Source of the DNA: Candidatus Poribacteria bacterium
GTDB taxonomy: Bacteria > Poribacteria > WGA-4E > GCA-2687025
Direction of reading: 5' to 3'
DNA length: 64,000 nucleotides
Assembly: GCA_018644665.1 (NCBI GenBank)
Contig: JABGQA010000062.1
Coordinates: 1 to 64,000 of the forward strand
Position 1 is the first letter of the stretch. Every line of letters starts with the position of its first letter. The translations under genes and the position numbers were made by a program. The notes under the pieces were generated by a model. The model had not been told where the DNA came from. It saw only the letters and a program-made list of their open reading frames with translations, and did not search any database. This document shows positions 9,870-18,873 of this stretch, one piece after another.

Positions 9870-10224
9870 GACGCTGCTGCTCTCGTTGGTCGGCCGCGGT
9901 CGTGCCGGCCTGGATTATCGCCATCGTCCGGCTGTCACGCCATAGCGGATGGCGCGGCGCCAAGTGGTTCGCCACACAGGATCTGCGGGCCGCGCCCGGA
10001 CCCCACCCTAACCTTCCCCAGTAAGGGAAGGCATTCACGCTCGCTCTGCGCCACGCCGTATCCAGTACAGTCGCGGTGGGCTGCCGCGAGGGTGTGGCCG
10101 GTGAAACAGACATCGACACCGCAGGACGGGTCACAGATCGCCAGGGCGATTCTCGTTGCGTGCGCGCGGAGGAGCAAGAGCATGGCCGCCGCAGAACGAC
10201 GACCATGCGCGCGGCAAGCGGCGC
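9870..10224. other. Intergenic gap with palindromic repeat copy
   Basis: About 355 bases without a supported gene. CCTTCCC and GGGAAGG (10012-10031, loop CAGTAA) form a hairpin. The 27 bases 10014-10040 match 18459-18485 at 24 positions, so this is a dispersed intergenic motif. Confidence 0.5.
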
Positions 10225-12267
10225 CTACTCCTGTTGCGGTTGGACAGGCGGGCGCACACGCGGGCGCACGAGTTCCTGACCACCTGCGAATGCTGTGTAC
10301 GACACGACATTGCCTCCATCGTCCTCGTTGAACCGCATCGAGACCGATGGGTTCAGCCGCAGCGCCCACTTGCCCTCAGCGTCTGGGGCGCGCAGCTCCA
10401 ACGCCGTCGGTAGGGTCGGCAGCCTGACCGCCAGCCGATCGTTGTGGACGAGCACCTCGACCTCGTGCCCGGCCTGCTCATCCACATAGAATCCAAGGTA
10501 CCGCTGTAGCGACTCGGGGTCCATGGTCGGCTCCGTCGGCAGCGCGCCGCGCACGAACCTGTGCGCCTGATGCAACGTCATGCCGGAGATCGTCGCGCCG
10601 TCGCTGCTCTGGAACGTCACGCCTTCGTTCTCGCTGTCGTCGAACACCCACCGGCCTTCATCATCCGCGGGAGCCAAGGCCCGGGCGCCGCCTCCTGGCG
10701 TGATGAGGACCAGCGTGTCGTCGGTTTGCTCAATGCGAAACGTCAGGTCTTGGCCCGCTACCACGTAACTGCCCACGCGCGACTTGAGGAGGACGTCGCC
10801 GTCGGCGGGCGGGTCGTCCGTCGTGTCTCGGTACATGGTGACCGGGTCATGCATCCACAGGCTTTGTGCGAGGGCGTCGTCGGGGCCGAGGTTGAAGGAC
10901 ACCGCCTGCGTAGGAACGTACGCCAGGGCGCGCCGTCCGTCCTCGTCCTCCGGGAGCAGCGGTACGACTGCGCCAAACGGCGTGCGCAACGCCAAGCCGC
11001 CGTCCTGGACGATCACTTCGATTTCCTGGTTCGCACGCGACGAGAATCGCGATACGTACGTGCCCGCGTATGCGGAGAGCGCTGGCGCCGGCGACCCCTC
11101 AGCGACATCCGCTTGGTCGATGAGAAGCCGCTGTATGTCGCTTTCGAGGGTGATGCCCGAGGTGTTACCCCGTGACTGCGTGCAGTAGACCACGATGAGA
11201 TCGCGCTCCGGCCACGCCCAGGCGGACGTGCCGTCGGATCCGCCGTGTCCGAAGGCTACGATGTCGTCGGAGCCCTTCTCGGTCCACAGCAGCCACATCC
11301 GCCCGTAGCGCACGTCTACGTCGGCCAGGCCGGTAGGCATGGCAGCGTTTACGCCGGGCATCGAGGCGTTGGAGACCGGCTCGAGCGCGCGCTCAACGGC
11401 TTCGGTCGAGAGGATACGCGTTCCACCGGCGCGTCCCCCGTCCAGCCACATCTCCATGAAGCGAGCGTATTCCCTGGGAGTCGCATGGACGCCTTGGGCC
11501 CCCATGGCGACCGTATACAGCGGCGGGGATTCGCTCGTCCAGTAGGGGGTCCATGCGCCTTCCTGCATGACATATGCGGTCGCGACAGGGCGCCCGGCGT
11601 CGTGGGAGTCGCCCAGCGGCGCGTGCGCATCCGCCATCATCAACGGCTCGAAGAGCCGCGTGCGGAACAACTCACCCAGCGGTTGGCCTGCCGCGGCTTC
11701 GACGACTGCTCCCAGGGCATCCGAGCCACTGTCGCTGTAGTGGAACGCTTCACCGGGCGTGTGGTCGGGGCCGTGGACCCCGACTTGCTGGGCGATTTCG
11801 TATAGCGACGTGTCCGGGAACCCCTTCAGCAACGACATCGGAAGGCCGGAACGATGCGTAAGCAGATGGTCGATCGTGATCTCTGCGGAGTTCCCGGCTG
11901 CGAAGGCGGGTATGTGCTCGGACACCTTCCCCTCGTACGTCAGCCATCCTTCGTCGATGAGCGTCAACGCGAGCGAGCCCGTCATCGGCTTGGTCATGGA
12001 TCTGATGTTGAAGAGCGTGTCGGGCTCCATGCGTATGCCCCGGTCTCGATCCCTCCATCCGAAGCCCTCGTGCAACGCCACGCGCCGGCCCTGCATCACG
12101 AGAAGCTCTGCGCCGACGATCTCCTCGGTGTCGACGAATCCCTGGACGACGGCCGCCAGCGCGCGAAGACGGTCTTCGGGGATCGGGTCTGTGGCCGTGG
12201 CCGCCATCGAGAGCGCAGTGGCGCTGCACAACGCTAGCGCGGCGCAAACGGCGCGAAAGAACTGCAT
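10225..12267 (-). CDS. Secreted serine beta-lactamase-fold hydrolase
   Basis: The start at 12267 follows AAGGAG by 7 bases and gives a 680-residue protein with a signal peptide ending near SMAATA. Residues about 30-370 are a class-C beta-lactamase/DD-peptidase fold (PF00144-type): the nucleophile motif is SMTK (S90, K93), the Tyr motif is YSD, and the third motif is GHGG. The remaining 300 residues carry two or three beta-rich DUF3471-like modules (AYAGTYVSRFSS, YLGFYVDEQAGHEVEVL). Such proteins are periplasmic or extracellular esterases, D-aminopeptidases or carboxypeptidases rather than true beta-lactamases. It is divergent from a membrane protein/regulator operon and shares with it a 45-bp palindromic control region, so co-regulation is likely. 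Confidence 0.87.
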   Translation of the reverse strand: MQFFRAVCAALALCSATALSMAATATDPIPEDRLRALAAVVQGFVDTEEIVGAELLVMQGRRVALHEGFGWRDRDRGIRMEPDTLFNIRSMTKPMTGSLALTLIDEGWLTYEGKVSEHIPAFAAGNSAEITIDHLLTHRSGLPMSLLKGFPDTSLYEIAQQVGVHGPDHTPGEAFHYSDSGSDALGAVVEAAAGQPLGELFRTRLFEPLMMADAHAPLGDSHDAGRPVATAYVMQEGAWTPYWTSESPPLYTVAMGAQGVHATPREYARFMEMWLDGGRAGGTRILSTEAVERALEPVSNASMPGVNAAMPTGLADVDVRYGRMWLLWTEKGSDDIVAFGHGGSDGTSAWAWPERDLIVVYCTQSRGNTSGITLESDIQRLLIDQADVAEGSPAPALSAYAGTYVSRFSSRANQEIEVIVQDGGLALRTPFGAVVPLLPEDEDGRRALAYVPTQAVSFNLGPDDALAQSLWMHDPVTMYRDTTDDPPADGDVLLKSRVGSYVVAGQDLTFRIEQTDDTLVLITPGGGARALAPADDEGRWVFDDSENEGVTFQSSDGATISGMTLHQAHRFVRGALPTEPTMDPESLQRYLGFYVDEQAGHEVEVLVHNDRLAVRLPTLPTALELRAPDAEGKWALRLNPSVSMRFNEDDGGNVVSYTAFAGGQELVRPRVRPPVQPQQE

Positions 12268-12326
12268 GTGTGTTTCTCCTTCGGGTCGAGGCCCGGTTTC
12301 TCCCAGGGGTCTGCCCGTGTCAGCAA

Positions 12327-12371
12327 CAATAGCGCAGTGAACTTTGCATTGCAAAGCGCATTGTGCTATTG
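12327..12371. promoter_or_regulatory. 45-bp double palindromic operator in divergent promoter region
   Basis: The inner arms CTTTGCA (12342-12348) and TGCAAAG (12350-12356) are a perfect 7-bp inverted repeat around T12349. The outer arms 12327-12339 (CAATAGCGCAGTG) and 12359-12371 match at 11 of 13 positions around the same centre. The site lies between divergent starts at 12267 and 12400 and overlaps the most AT-rich sequence there, including a possible -10 TATTGT at 12367. It is the expected binding site for the winged-helix protein encoded at 13053. Confidence 0.75.
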
Positions 12372-12399
12372 TCTAAGCACGAAGTGGAAGGAGAGATCC

Positions 12400-13056
12400 A
12401 TGGACACGAATCTCGACATCGGGAAGCTGGAGCGGAAGGTGTACGCGTCGTTCCAGCAGGACGGTTTGCTGGACCTGGGGATCGGGCTGATCATCACGAC
12501 GTTCGGCATCTCGATGGCGTACGACATGGCGTACATGCCGGGGATCATCGCCGGCGTCGGCATCCCCGTGTGGCCGCGATTGCAGAAACGGTTCCTGGCG
12601 CGCCGCATTGGGCACGTCAGCTTTGGGGAGGCCCGGCAGGCGCGCATGAGCCGAGAGAAGACATTCTACAAGCTGTTCTTCGCGGCCACCGCGCTGCTGG
12701 GCGTCGGCGCGTTCTTCGTATTCGCGAAGATGTTCGTTCCCGCCCTGGCGGAACTGATCGTGATACCTGGGCTCGGGACCTCGTTGTCCTCCCGCGATCT
12801 GCTGTCGACGTTCGTGCTCGCCCCGATCGCGGTCATCGGCGCGCTGACATTCGGTACGCTGGCGTATTGGAAGCAGGCTCCCCGGTTCTACGCCTATGCC
12901 GTGTGGAGTCTCGTGGTCGTCTTCGCGGGTCCACTCGTCGGGATTGAGCCGCCTGTCTACGGCATGATCTGGGGCGCGGGCATCACGATCTCGGGGGCAG
13001 TGTTGCTCGCGCGCTTCATCGCGCGCCACCCGGTGATCCGGGAGGAACCCTCGTGA
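12400..13056 (+). CDS. Integral membrane protein paired with a regulator
   Basis: The ATG at 12400 follows GGAAGGAG by 6 bases and gives 218 residues. Five or six hydrophobic segments are visible (around residues 25-45, 50-65, 90-115, 130-155, 170-185 and 190-210). A conserved-looking N-terminus (LERKVYASFQQDGLLDLGIG) precedes the first segment. I do not recognise a transport or enzymatic motif. Membrane proteins of this kind are often co-encoded with PadR/MarR-like winged-helix regulators, as here: the stop overlaps the regulator start by GTGA. The role may be sensing or envelope stress, which is inference from the operon only. Confidence 0.75.
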   Translation: MDTNLDIGKLERKVYASFQQDGLLDLGIGLIITTFGISMAYDMAYMPGIIAGVGIPVWPRLQKRFLARRIGHVSFGEARQARMSREKTFYKLFFAATALLGVGAFFVFAKMFVPALAELIVIPGLGTSLSSRDLLSTFVLAPIAVIGALTFGTLAYWKQAPRFYAYAVWSLVVVFAGPLVGIEPPVYGMIWGAGITISGAVLLARFIARHPVIREEPS

Positions 13057-13394
13057 GCGGCGGCCAGGAACACGATGCCGTCGCCGATCTCGCCGGGCTC
13101 AAGGAACTCGACCGTGTGATTCATGAACCGGCGCGGCTGCTCGTGCTCGCGCATCTGTATGTCGTCGAGAGCGCGGACTCGACGTTCCTCGTCGCGCAGA
13201 CCGGGCTGACCTGGGGCAACCTGTCATCGCACATGACCCGGCTCGAGAAGGCGGGCTACGTCGAGGTGATCAAGGAGTTCGTCGACCGCAAGCCGCGCAC
13301 GATACTGCGACTCACGGATGACGGTCGGTCGGCGTTCCGGGAGTATCTTGAACGGATGAAAGGCCCACTGGACGCCCTCGGTGGGCTGGCGTAG
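13053..13394 (+). CDS. Winged-helix transcriptional regulator (HTH_34/MarR-like)
   Basis: The GTG start at 13053 overlaps the preceding stop (GTGA). The 113-residue product is a compact winged helix: helix 1 around HEPARLLVLAHLYVV, recognition helix in FLVAQTGLTWGNLSSHMTRLE, and the wing in GYVEVIKEFVDRKPRTILRLTDDGR, ending in a dimerisation helix. This pattern is typical of the HTH_34/transcriptional-regulator family that represses its own operon together with a membrane protein. The perfect palindrome CTTTGCA-N-TGCAAAG upstream of the operon is a plausible autoregulatory site. The ligand is unknown. Confidence 0.88.
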   Translation: MSGGQEHDAVADLAGLKELDRVIHEPARLLVLAHLYVVESADSTFLVAQTGLTWGNLSSHMTRLEKAGYVEVIKEFVDRKPRTILRLTDDGRSAFREYLERMKGPLDALGGLA

Positions 13395-13659
13395 CGAGGC
13401 GCGGGCGGCGCTGCAAGTGTCACGACGGGTTCGTGGCCACGAGAGCTGGCGGCGGCGCAGACAACAGCGCCGGTGTGGGCGACCAAGGCCATAGGTCCAA
13501 CAACGGTTAGGACACCCGCACGATCGGCAGATCCGACCCGCATGACACACGAATCGACAGGTGGCGATCCGCCGGGGCTTGGGTCAGACGCTCAGAACGC
13601 CGTTTGGGCGGTCGAGACGCTCCTGCGCTTGTGGTAGCATGCGGCGGGAGGATTGATCG

Positions 13660-13827
13660 ATGGCGGAGCAGACAGCGACTTCTCAGACGCCGAAGACAAA
13701 GCAGGAGTTGCAGGCGTTCCTACGGCGTTTGGACGAATTTCGAGAACGGCTTGCAGCGGAACACGGCCCATTCGAGGACAGCGTCAAAGTGCTGGCGATG
13801 ACGCGAGAACGGCACGATGGCCGCTAG
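13660..13827 (+). CDS. Small antitoxin-like protein upstream of VapC
   Basis: A 55-residue ORF (MAEQTATSQTPKTKQEL...) with a strong ribosome site (GGGAGGAT, 8 bases before ATG 13660) overlaps the toxin start by 11 bases. It is charged and helical (LQAFLRRLDEFRERLAAEH), the size and arrangement of a toxin-neutralising partner. The DNA-binding fold is not obvious, so the assignment rests mainly on position and size. Confidence 0.72.
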   Translation: MAEQTATSQTPKTKQELQAFLRRLDEFRERLAAEHGPFEDSVKVLAMTRERHDGR

Positions 13828-14248
13828 GATCGTCTGCGACGCGTCCGTCTCGGCGAAGTGGATTCTGCAGGAGGAATACAGCGAGCAGGCGCGTGGGCTT
13901 CTCAGCGACTGCATCGCTACCGAAACCAGGATCACCGTTCCTCCCTTGTGGTCATACGCACTGGACAGCATCATCCGGTTTCGCCGATTCCGCGGCGAAC
14001 TCTCTGAATCGCAGGCCGACGAGGCGTTTGGATTCATCGACGGCATGCCCATTACCGTTCGGTATCTCGCACTCAGCCAGAGCCGCGCGCGCGAGATCGC
14101 TGCCCAAGCGAACCAGCGACGCGTGTACGACAGCATCTACGCGGCACACGCGGAAATCGAAGACTGCATCCTGTGGACGGCCGACTACGAGTACTTCCGC
14201 GCCATCCGCGGCTTCCTGTCGCACGTCCGGTTCCTCGGCGATCTGTGA
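13817..14248 (+). CDS. vapC: VapC-like PIN-domain ribonuclease toxin
   Basis: The 143-residue protein is a PIN domain: D8 in IVCDASVSAKW is the first acidic ligand, D105 (YDSIYAA) and D123 (WTADYE) the later ones. The position usually occupied by a conserved glutamate after VPPLW is Asp50, a conservative change. VapC enzymes are Mg-dependent RNases that cleave tRNA or rRNA and are kept silent by an antitoxin encoded just upstream, which fits the 55-residue gene overlapping it. The start at 13817 is inside the antitoxin ORF, implying translational coupling. It is cytoplasmic. Confidence 0.85.
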   Translation: MAARIVCDASVSAKWILQEEYSEQARGLLSDCIATETRITVPPLWSYALDSIIRFRRFRGELSESQADEAFGFIDGMPITVRYLALSQSRAREIAAQANQRRVYDSIYAAHAEIEDCILWTADYEYFRAIRGFLSHVRFLGDL

Positions 14249-14571
14249 CCCGATGACATGGTCCCGTCGCCGACGGGCCGACCATCCCTGAACTGGGTGC
14301 TCGACGCCAGGGCGAGGCGCCGAGGATAGCAGTGCTGGAATGCCCGGGACCGCCTTCAGCGCCGGCAGTTTCGGCGCTCATCACAGTCGAAACAGTCGAA
14401 TCTGCGCGCGTCGACCTGAAATGGCTTCGCGGGCGACGGCATGCTAACTTGCTGACATGAGCCGTACCGCCTTCAAGGTCGGCCGATAGCCGGTTGTGTC
14501 ACGACGCCGAGACGGCGACCGCCTGACGTGAGGGACAAGCGATCTACTCGAGCCAACCATGCACATCGAGT
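14249..14571. other. Non-coding gap
   Basis: About 320 bases between the VapC stop and the Asp-box protein. I see no gene, hairpin or clear promoter that I can support. Confidence 0.4.
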
Positions 14572-14628
14572 CTGGGTCGCGCCGTCGCGATCGCTGCGAC
14601 GTGTGCGTGGCTTGTCGCGACGGCCCCC

Positions 14629-16725
14629 GTGCTGGCGCGCGCTCTCGTCTGGGAGGCGATAGGCGGGATGTACGGCGGCGGGGTCGAGGAGGTGGCCGCC
14701 ATTCCGGGCGGGGTGCTACTCGCACGCGCCGCCGGCGAGATGTGGCGATCGCCGGACCGCGGGGAGACATGGGCGCCGACAGGCGGCAACACCGAACGAT
14801 GGGCGGTGCTGGGCTCCACGGCATACGGGGTCTCACCCGACGGCGTGCTCGCCTCGCGCGATGGTGGGGAGACCTGGGAGGCCACCGGGCTAGATGCTCC
14901 CGTGCGGGCCCTGGCGACCTCAGACAACGCCGTCTACGCGCTGACGGAGAGCCGAGTGCTACGGTATGACGGCGTCGTGTGGCACGAGGTGAGCGACGTG
15001 ACCGGCCTCGAAGCGCTCTCCACCCTGGCCGTGGCGGGCGAGCATGTGTTCGTCGCGCGTGGGATGTCTTGGACGGAAGGTACGGTGACCACCATGTGGC
15101 GCCTCTCCCCGGGGGTCGACACTTGGACGCCCGTGCTTCAGAACCTGGATCTGACGGACGGGGTCGACGCTCTCACGGCGGTTGACGGGCGGATTCTCGT
15201 GGGTAGGCCGCGACGTAGCATCTTGTGGTCGGACGACCTGGGCGAGACGTGGCACAGCGACGGCGGACCCGCGTTCGCCAACACATTCGCGGCGGACGAC
15301 GGTTTCGTCTACACCACCGGCGAGTGGTCGTTCAACCGTTCAGAGGACGGCGGGCTTACCTGGGCGGGAGGCGTCGCTGTCTGGACGTGGGAGCCGTTCC
15401 TGTCGTCACGAGCCTCCCGCGTCGATGGCACGCTCGCGGCTGCCGACGGTTATGTCTACGCGGCGACCTCTAGGAGCGGGCTGTATCGCGCTCGCCATGG
15501 GCAGGACGATTGGGATCTTGTAGGCGTTGTTGGGCCCCAGGCGCCGGAGCGACTGCTGGCCGCGGGGCCGCATGTTCTGGCGAGCGCCGGCGCCGAGGTG
15601 TTCCTAGTCGATGACACGGAGAGCCGCTGGCGTAGATCACACCTGAGTAGCGGGATGCTCGGCGGGATGACCAGCGGTGACGACGCCCTGTACGTGGCAG
15701 GGGAGGGCCTGCACGGGTCTGGCGACGGCGGACGAACCTGGCAGTCGCTCGGCGCCGGCCCCTTGTACGCAGTCTGCGCGCTGAACGGCCGTCTTTACGC
15801 AGGCGCCGCCCAGTTGCTGTTCACCGCAGCGCCGCGCAAGGCGCTCCAGATCGACTCCGGCATCCGCCGATCCGACGACGGTGGCGAGACCTGGATCGAC
15901 ATGTCCAACGGACTACCTGAGTTCTCCAGCGTGTTCGCAATCGCAGGCGCGGGCAGTTCCCTATTGGCATGGGGAAACAGGGGCGGGTGGTACGCATGGC
16001 GGGGCGACGCGTGGCGACCGGCGCCGGCCGTGCCGGGGCTCGTCGTGCGCGGCGTCGGCGCGTGGTTCTACGCCGCGACCGAGGACGGCATCGTCCGCTC
16101 ACGCGATGGAGGCGACACGTGGGAGGACTTTGCCGAGGGCCTTGCTGGCGTGGGCGTGGAGTCCATCGTGGCGCTCAACGGCGGCCTGTACGTCGGTTCC
16201 GCAGACGGTATCTACGCGTCGCCGGACGACGGGCTGCACTGGCGCGCGTTGCCCGACGGGCTCCGCGGCAAGCATGTCCTCTCGCTGGCGGCGTCACGCG
16301 CGTACATGTACGCGGGGGTCGCGGGGAACGGCGTGGTGCGCGCGCCTCTGCCGGACGTCGTCGCGGATGTCGATGCGTCGGGGCGGCGCCACCTGGAGTG
16401 GGCGGGGCTAAAGTCGGACCCGCCGGGCATTGAGCCATCCGGCCTCCTTGCGAGCTATCCAAACCCGTTCAACCCCGAGACGTGGACTCCCTACCGACTC
16501 ACGGAGGCCGCGGACGTCTCCATCGTGATCCGCGACATGGGTGGGAACGTCACGCGGCGCCTGACGGTGGGGCGTCGCGAAGCGGGCCGCTACGCGACGC
16601 GATCTCAGGCCGCGCGTTGGGACGGCCGCGACGATGCCGGCGAGGCCGTGAGCAGTGGGGTCTACTTCGTGACTTTGCGCGCCGGCTCGCACGTCAGCAC
16701 ACACCGCATCACGTTGACCAAGTAA
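14629..16725 (+). CDS. Secreted Asp-box (BNR) propeller protein with FlgD-like C-terminal domain
   Basis: From the GTG at 14629 the product is 698 residues. Repeated Asp-box motifs (SPDRGETW, SRDGGETW, SDDLGETW, SEDGGLTW, SDDGGETW, SRDGGDTW) define one or two beta-propellers, as in photosystem-stability-factor and sialidase-like proteins. The last 90 residues are a FlgD-type Ig domain with the poribacterial signature YPNPFNPETWTPY and SSGVYFVTLRAG. A strong signal peptide (GRAVAIAATCAWLVATAPVL) is encoded in frame just upstream (14575-14634) but has no ATG, GTG or TTG. The real start may be CTG 14572, or a one-base indel separates it from ATG 14559. It is probably exported; catalytic sialidase residues are not evident. 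Confidence 0.85.
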   Translation: MLARALVWEAIGGMYGGGVEEVAAIPGGVLLARAAGEMWRSPDRGETWAPTGGNTERWAVLGSTAYGVSPDGVLASRDGGETWEATGLDAPVRALATSDNAVYALTESRVLRYDGVVWHEVSDVTGLEALSTLAVAGEHVFVARGMSWTEGTVTTMWRLSPGVDTWTPVLQNLDLTDGVDALTAVDGRILVGRPRRSILWSDDLGETWHSDGGPAFANTFAADDGFVYTTGEWSFNRSEDGGLTWAGGVAVWTWEPFLSSRASRVDGTLAAADGYVYAATSRSGLYRARHGQDDWDLVGVVGPQAPERLLAAGPHVLASAGAEVFLVDDTESRWRRSHLSSGMLGGMTSGDDALYVAGEGLHGSGDGGRTWQSLGAGPLYAVCALNGRLYAGAAQLLFTAAPRKALQIDSGIRRSDDGGETWIDMSNGLPEFSSVFAIAGAGSSLLAWGNRGGWYAWRGDAWRPAPAVPGLVVRGVGAWFYAATEDGIVRSRDGGDTWEDFAEGLAGVGVESIVALNGGLYVGSADGIYASPDDGLHWRALPDGLRGKHVLSLAASRAYMYAGVAGNGVVRAPLPDVVADVDASGRRHLEWAGLKSDPPGIEPSGLLASYPNPFNPETWTPYRLTEAADVSIVIRDMGGNVTRRLTVGRREAGRYATRSQAARWDGRDDAGEAVSSGVYFVTLRAGSHVSTHRITLTK

Positions 16726-16991
16726 CGACGCGCAGTCCGTTCAACATGGGCGCCACGACTGCGTGCGGCCCGGCCGAGAGGTCGCCTTGCCGCGGCTGCT
16801 TCTCAGCTAGTGAAGACGGCGCCGTCAGCAGCGGAGCATGCCGCCTTCGCCTGACGGGTTGATGCGAGCGCCGCGCCCAACTGCGCCTCCGGCGTCTGCA
16901 TCGCCGCCGCGTATGCTACAAAGTCGGCAGGCCGCCATGCGCTGAGCAGCGATAGTGGAGCGGCTCGCATTCGGTTTGGCGGAGACACGCA

Positions 16992-18308
16992 ATGTCCACT
17001 AAGGCGATCGACCGGGCCGTCCCGCTGTATCCAATCCTCTCCGTGAACTTCATCGGCACGTTGGGCTTCGGAATCGTCCTTCCGTTCCTGGTGTTTCTGG
17101 TGAGCCGGTTCGGTGGAAACGCGCTGATCTATGGGTTGATAGGCGCGACGTACTCGCTGTTCCAGCTACTGGGCGCCCCGGTTCTGGGGCGATGGTCCGA
17201 CACGTACGGCAGGCGGAAGATCCTACTGCTCAGCCAGGCCGGGACGTTCGTGTCGTGGGGGCTCTTCCTCGGCGCGTTGTTCCTGCCGGTCGCGACGCTG
17301 ACGCGCGTCGAGTCCTCCGCGCTGGGGTCGTTCACGGTGACACTGCCGTTGCTCGCGCTCTTCGTCGCGCGCGCTCTTGACGGACTCACGGGCGGGAACG
17401 TCTCGGTGGCGAACGCGTACCTCGCGGACATCACGGAGGAGTCTCAGCGGACGGCCAACTTCGGCAAGATGGCAGTCGCGGGCAACCTGGGTTTCGTGCT
17501 TGGGCCTGCGCTCGCGGGTCTTCTCGGCGGCACGGCGTGGGGCGAGACGGCCCCGGTCGTTGCGGCGCTGCTGATCTCAGGGGTGGCCACGCTAGTGATC
17601 GCACTGAAACTGCCGGAGTCTCTCACCTGCGTCCTGAGGGCCGACCCGGAGCTGGCAAGCACCCGCAAGATGCTCGGTCAAGATCACGGCAAGTGCTTCA
17701 CGGTCACCAGCGACGAGCGCGTGACCGTGTGGCAGGCGCTGGCTCGGAAAGGCGTCCCGACACTCGCCGTGATGATCTTCCTGACCCTTCTCGGGTTCAA
17801 CTTCTTCTACATCGCGTTTCCCGTGTACGCCATGTCGGCGTTGTCGTGGACGGTGACTCAGGTGGGAGCGTTCTTCGCGGTGCTCGGCCTGCTGATGGCG
17901 GTCGTGCAGGGCCCGCTGCTCTCATGGGCCTCCGCGCGATGGCGCAGCGGGTCGCTCGTGTTGGTCGGTAGCGTGACGCTCGCCCTCAGCTTCGCGCTGT
18001 TCTCGAGCAGCAGGTGGGAGTTCATCTACCTCGGGGCCGCGTTGCTTGCTGTGGGCAATGGGCTGATGTGGCCGTCGGTCATGTCGCTTGTGTCGGTGGC
18101 GGCCGGGGAGCGTCTGCAGGGCGCGGTCCAGGGCGCCATCGGTAGTGTTGGCGGGGTGGCGAGCATCGTGGGGTTGGTCGTCGGTGGCATGATGTACGAG
18201 CGCCTGCAGGGACAGGTGTTCCTACTGTCAGCGCTCCTCATCGGCGCAGTGGTCGCCATGTCGTTCCAACAGGCTCTGGCGTCGCGATGGCGCGCCAGTG
18301 AGTCTTAG
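16992..18308 (+). CDS. MFS drug-efflux transporter (TetA-like DHA1 group)
   Basis: The 438-residue protein has twelve hydrophobic segments and the MFS motif A between helices 2 and 3 (LGRWSDTYGRRKILL). The segment RALDGLTGGNVSVANAYLADIT resembles the TetA/DHA1 helix 4-5 region. The central loop (about residues 205-250) is hydrophilic, as usual. The ATG at 16992 follows GGCGGAGA by about 6 bases. DHA1 carriers exchange drugs or metabolites for protons across the inner membrane; the substrate cannot be told from sequence. It is monocistronic, with no TetR-type regulator beside it. Confidence 0.9.
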   Translation: MSTKAIDRAVPLYPILSVNFIGTLGFGIVLPFLVFLVSRFGGNALIYGLIGATYSLFQLLGAPVLGRWSDTYGRRKILLLSQAGTFVSWGLFLGALFLPVATLTRVESSALGSFTVTLPLLALFVARALDGLTGGNVSVANAYLADITEESQRTANFGKMAVAGNLGFVLGPALAGLLGGTAWGETAPVVAALLISGVATLVIALKLPESLTCVLRADPELASTRKMLGQDHGKCFTVTSDERVTVWQALARKGVPTLAVMIFLTLLGFNFFYIAFPVYAMSALSWTVTQVGAFFAVLGLLMAVVQGPLLSWASARWRSGSLVLVGSVTLALSFALFSSSRWEFIYLGAALLAVGNGLMWPSVMSLVSVAAGERLQGAVQGAIGSVGGVASIVGLVVGGMMYERLQGQVFLLSALLIGAVVAMSFQQALASRWRASES

Positions 18309-18873
18309 GCGGCGGGTCAGCGCAGGCCCGGGCCGCTCGCACGCGGAGCCCGGCGATGTGCAAGGCGCAGAACGGTGTGCCTGCGAAGCCGAATGGGGCC
18401 ACGCGACCGTCGGGTGACGCAGGGACCCCATCGCCCAAAAGCACACCGTGCTTCTTCGTTCCCCAGTAAGAGAAGACGTTCACGCCTTCACATGCCGCGA
18501 GATGGGTGGCCCCGCCTTCGACCTCCAGATTGCTCGAGCGCACGTCCCGACTCTGCAGGTCTGTTGACCCTGGCCTTGCCGGACCGAAGCGCCCAACGCC
18601 GCGGGTCGAGCCCGATAGGCGCGATCTACCGCAGCCGCATAGGCTCGGCTCCTTGCGCGCAATAAAGTGCCCGGCGTCTCCCGCCGATGCTTACTACAGA
18701 CATGAGACGAGTGTCGTGAAGCGGTCTGTCTGAAGGAAGACTGCGTGTGTCGTTAACGCGACGACGCGGGACCGAAGGTCACCGTGCGCTCGCGCGCGAC
18801 GCGCGCAGACCCATTCGCCTGGGCCGAGGGCGAGGAGTCTGCGCGCATCCGCGCCGAGAGCGAGGTGACCCCA
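18309..18873. other. Intergenic stretch with dispersed motif copy
   Basis: About 560 bases without a supported gene. Bases 18459-18485 repeat the motif at 10014-10040 (24 of 27 identical). The minus-strand translation of 18238-18543 is open but overlaps the MFS gene end and has no ribosome site or recognisable motif. Confidence 0.4.
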
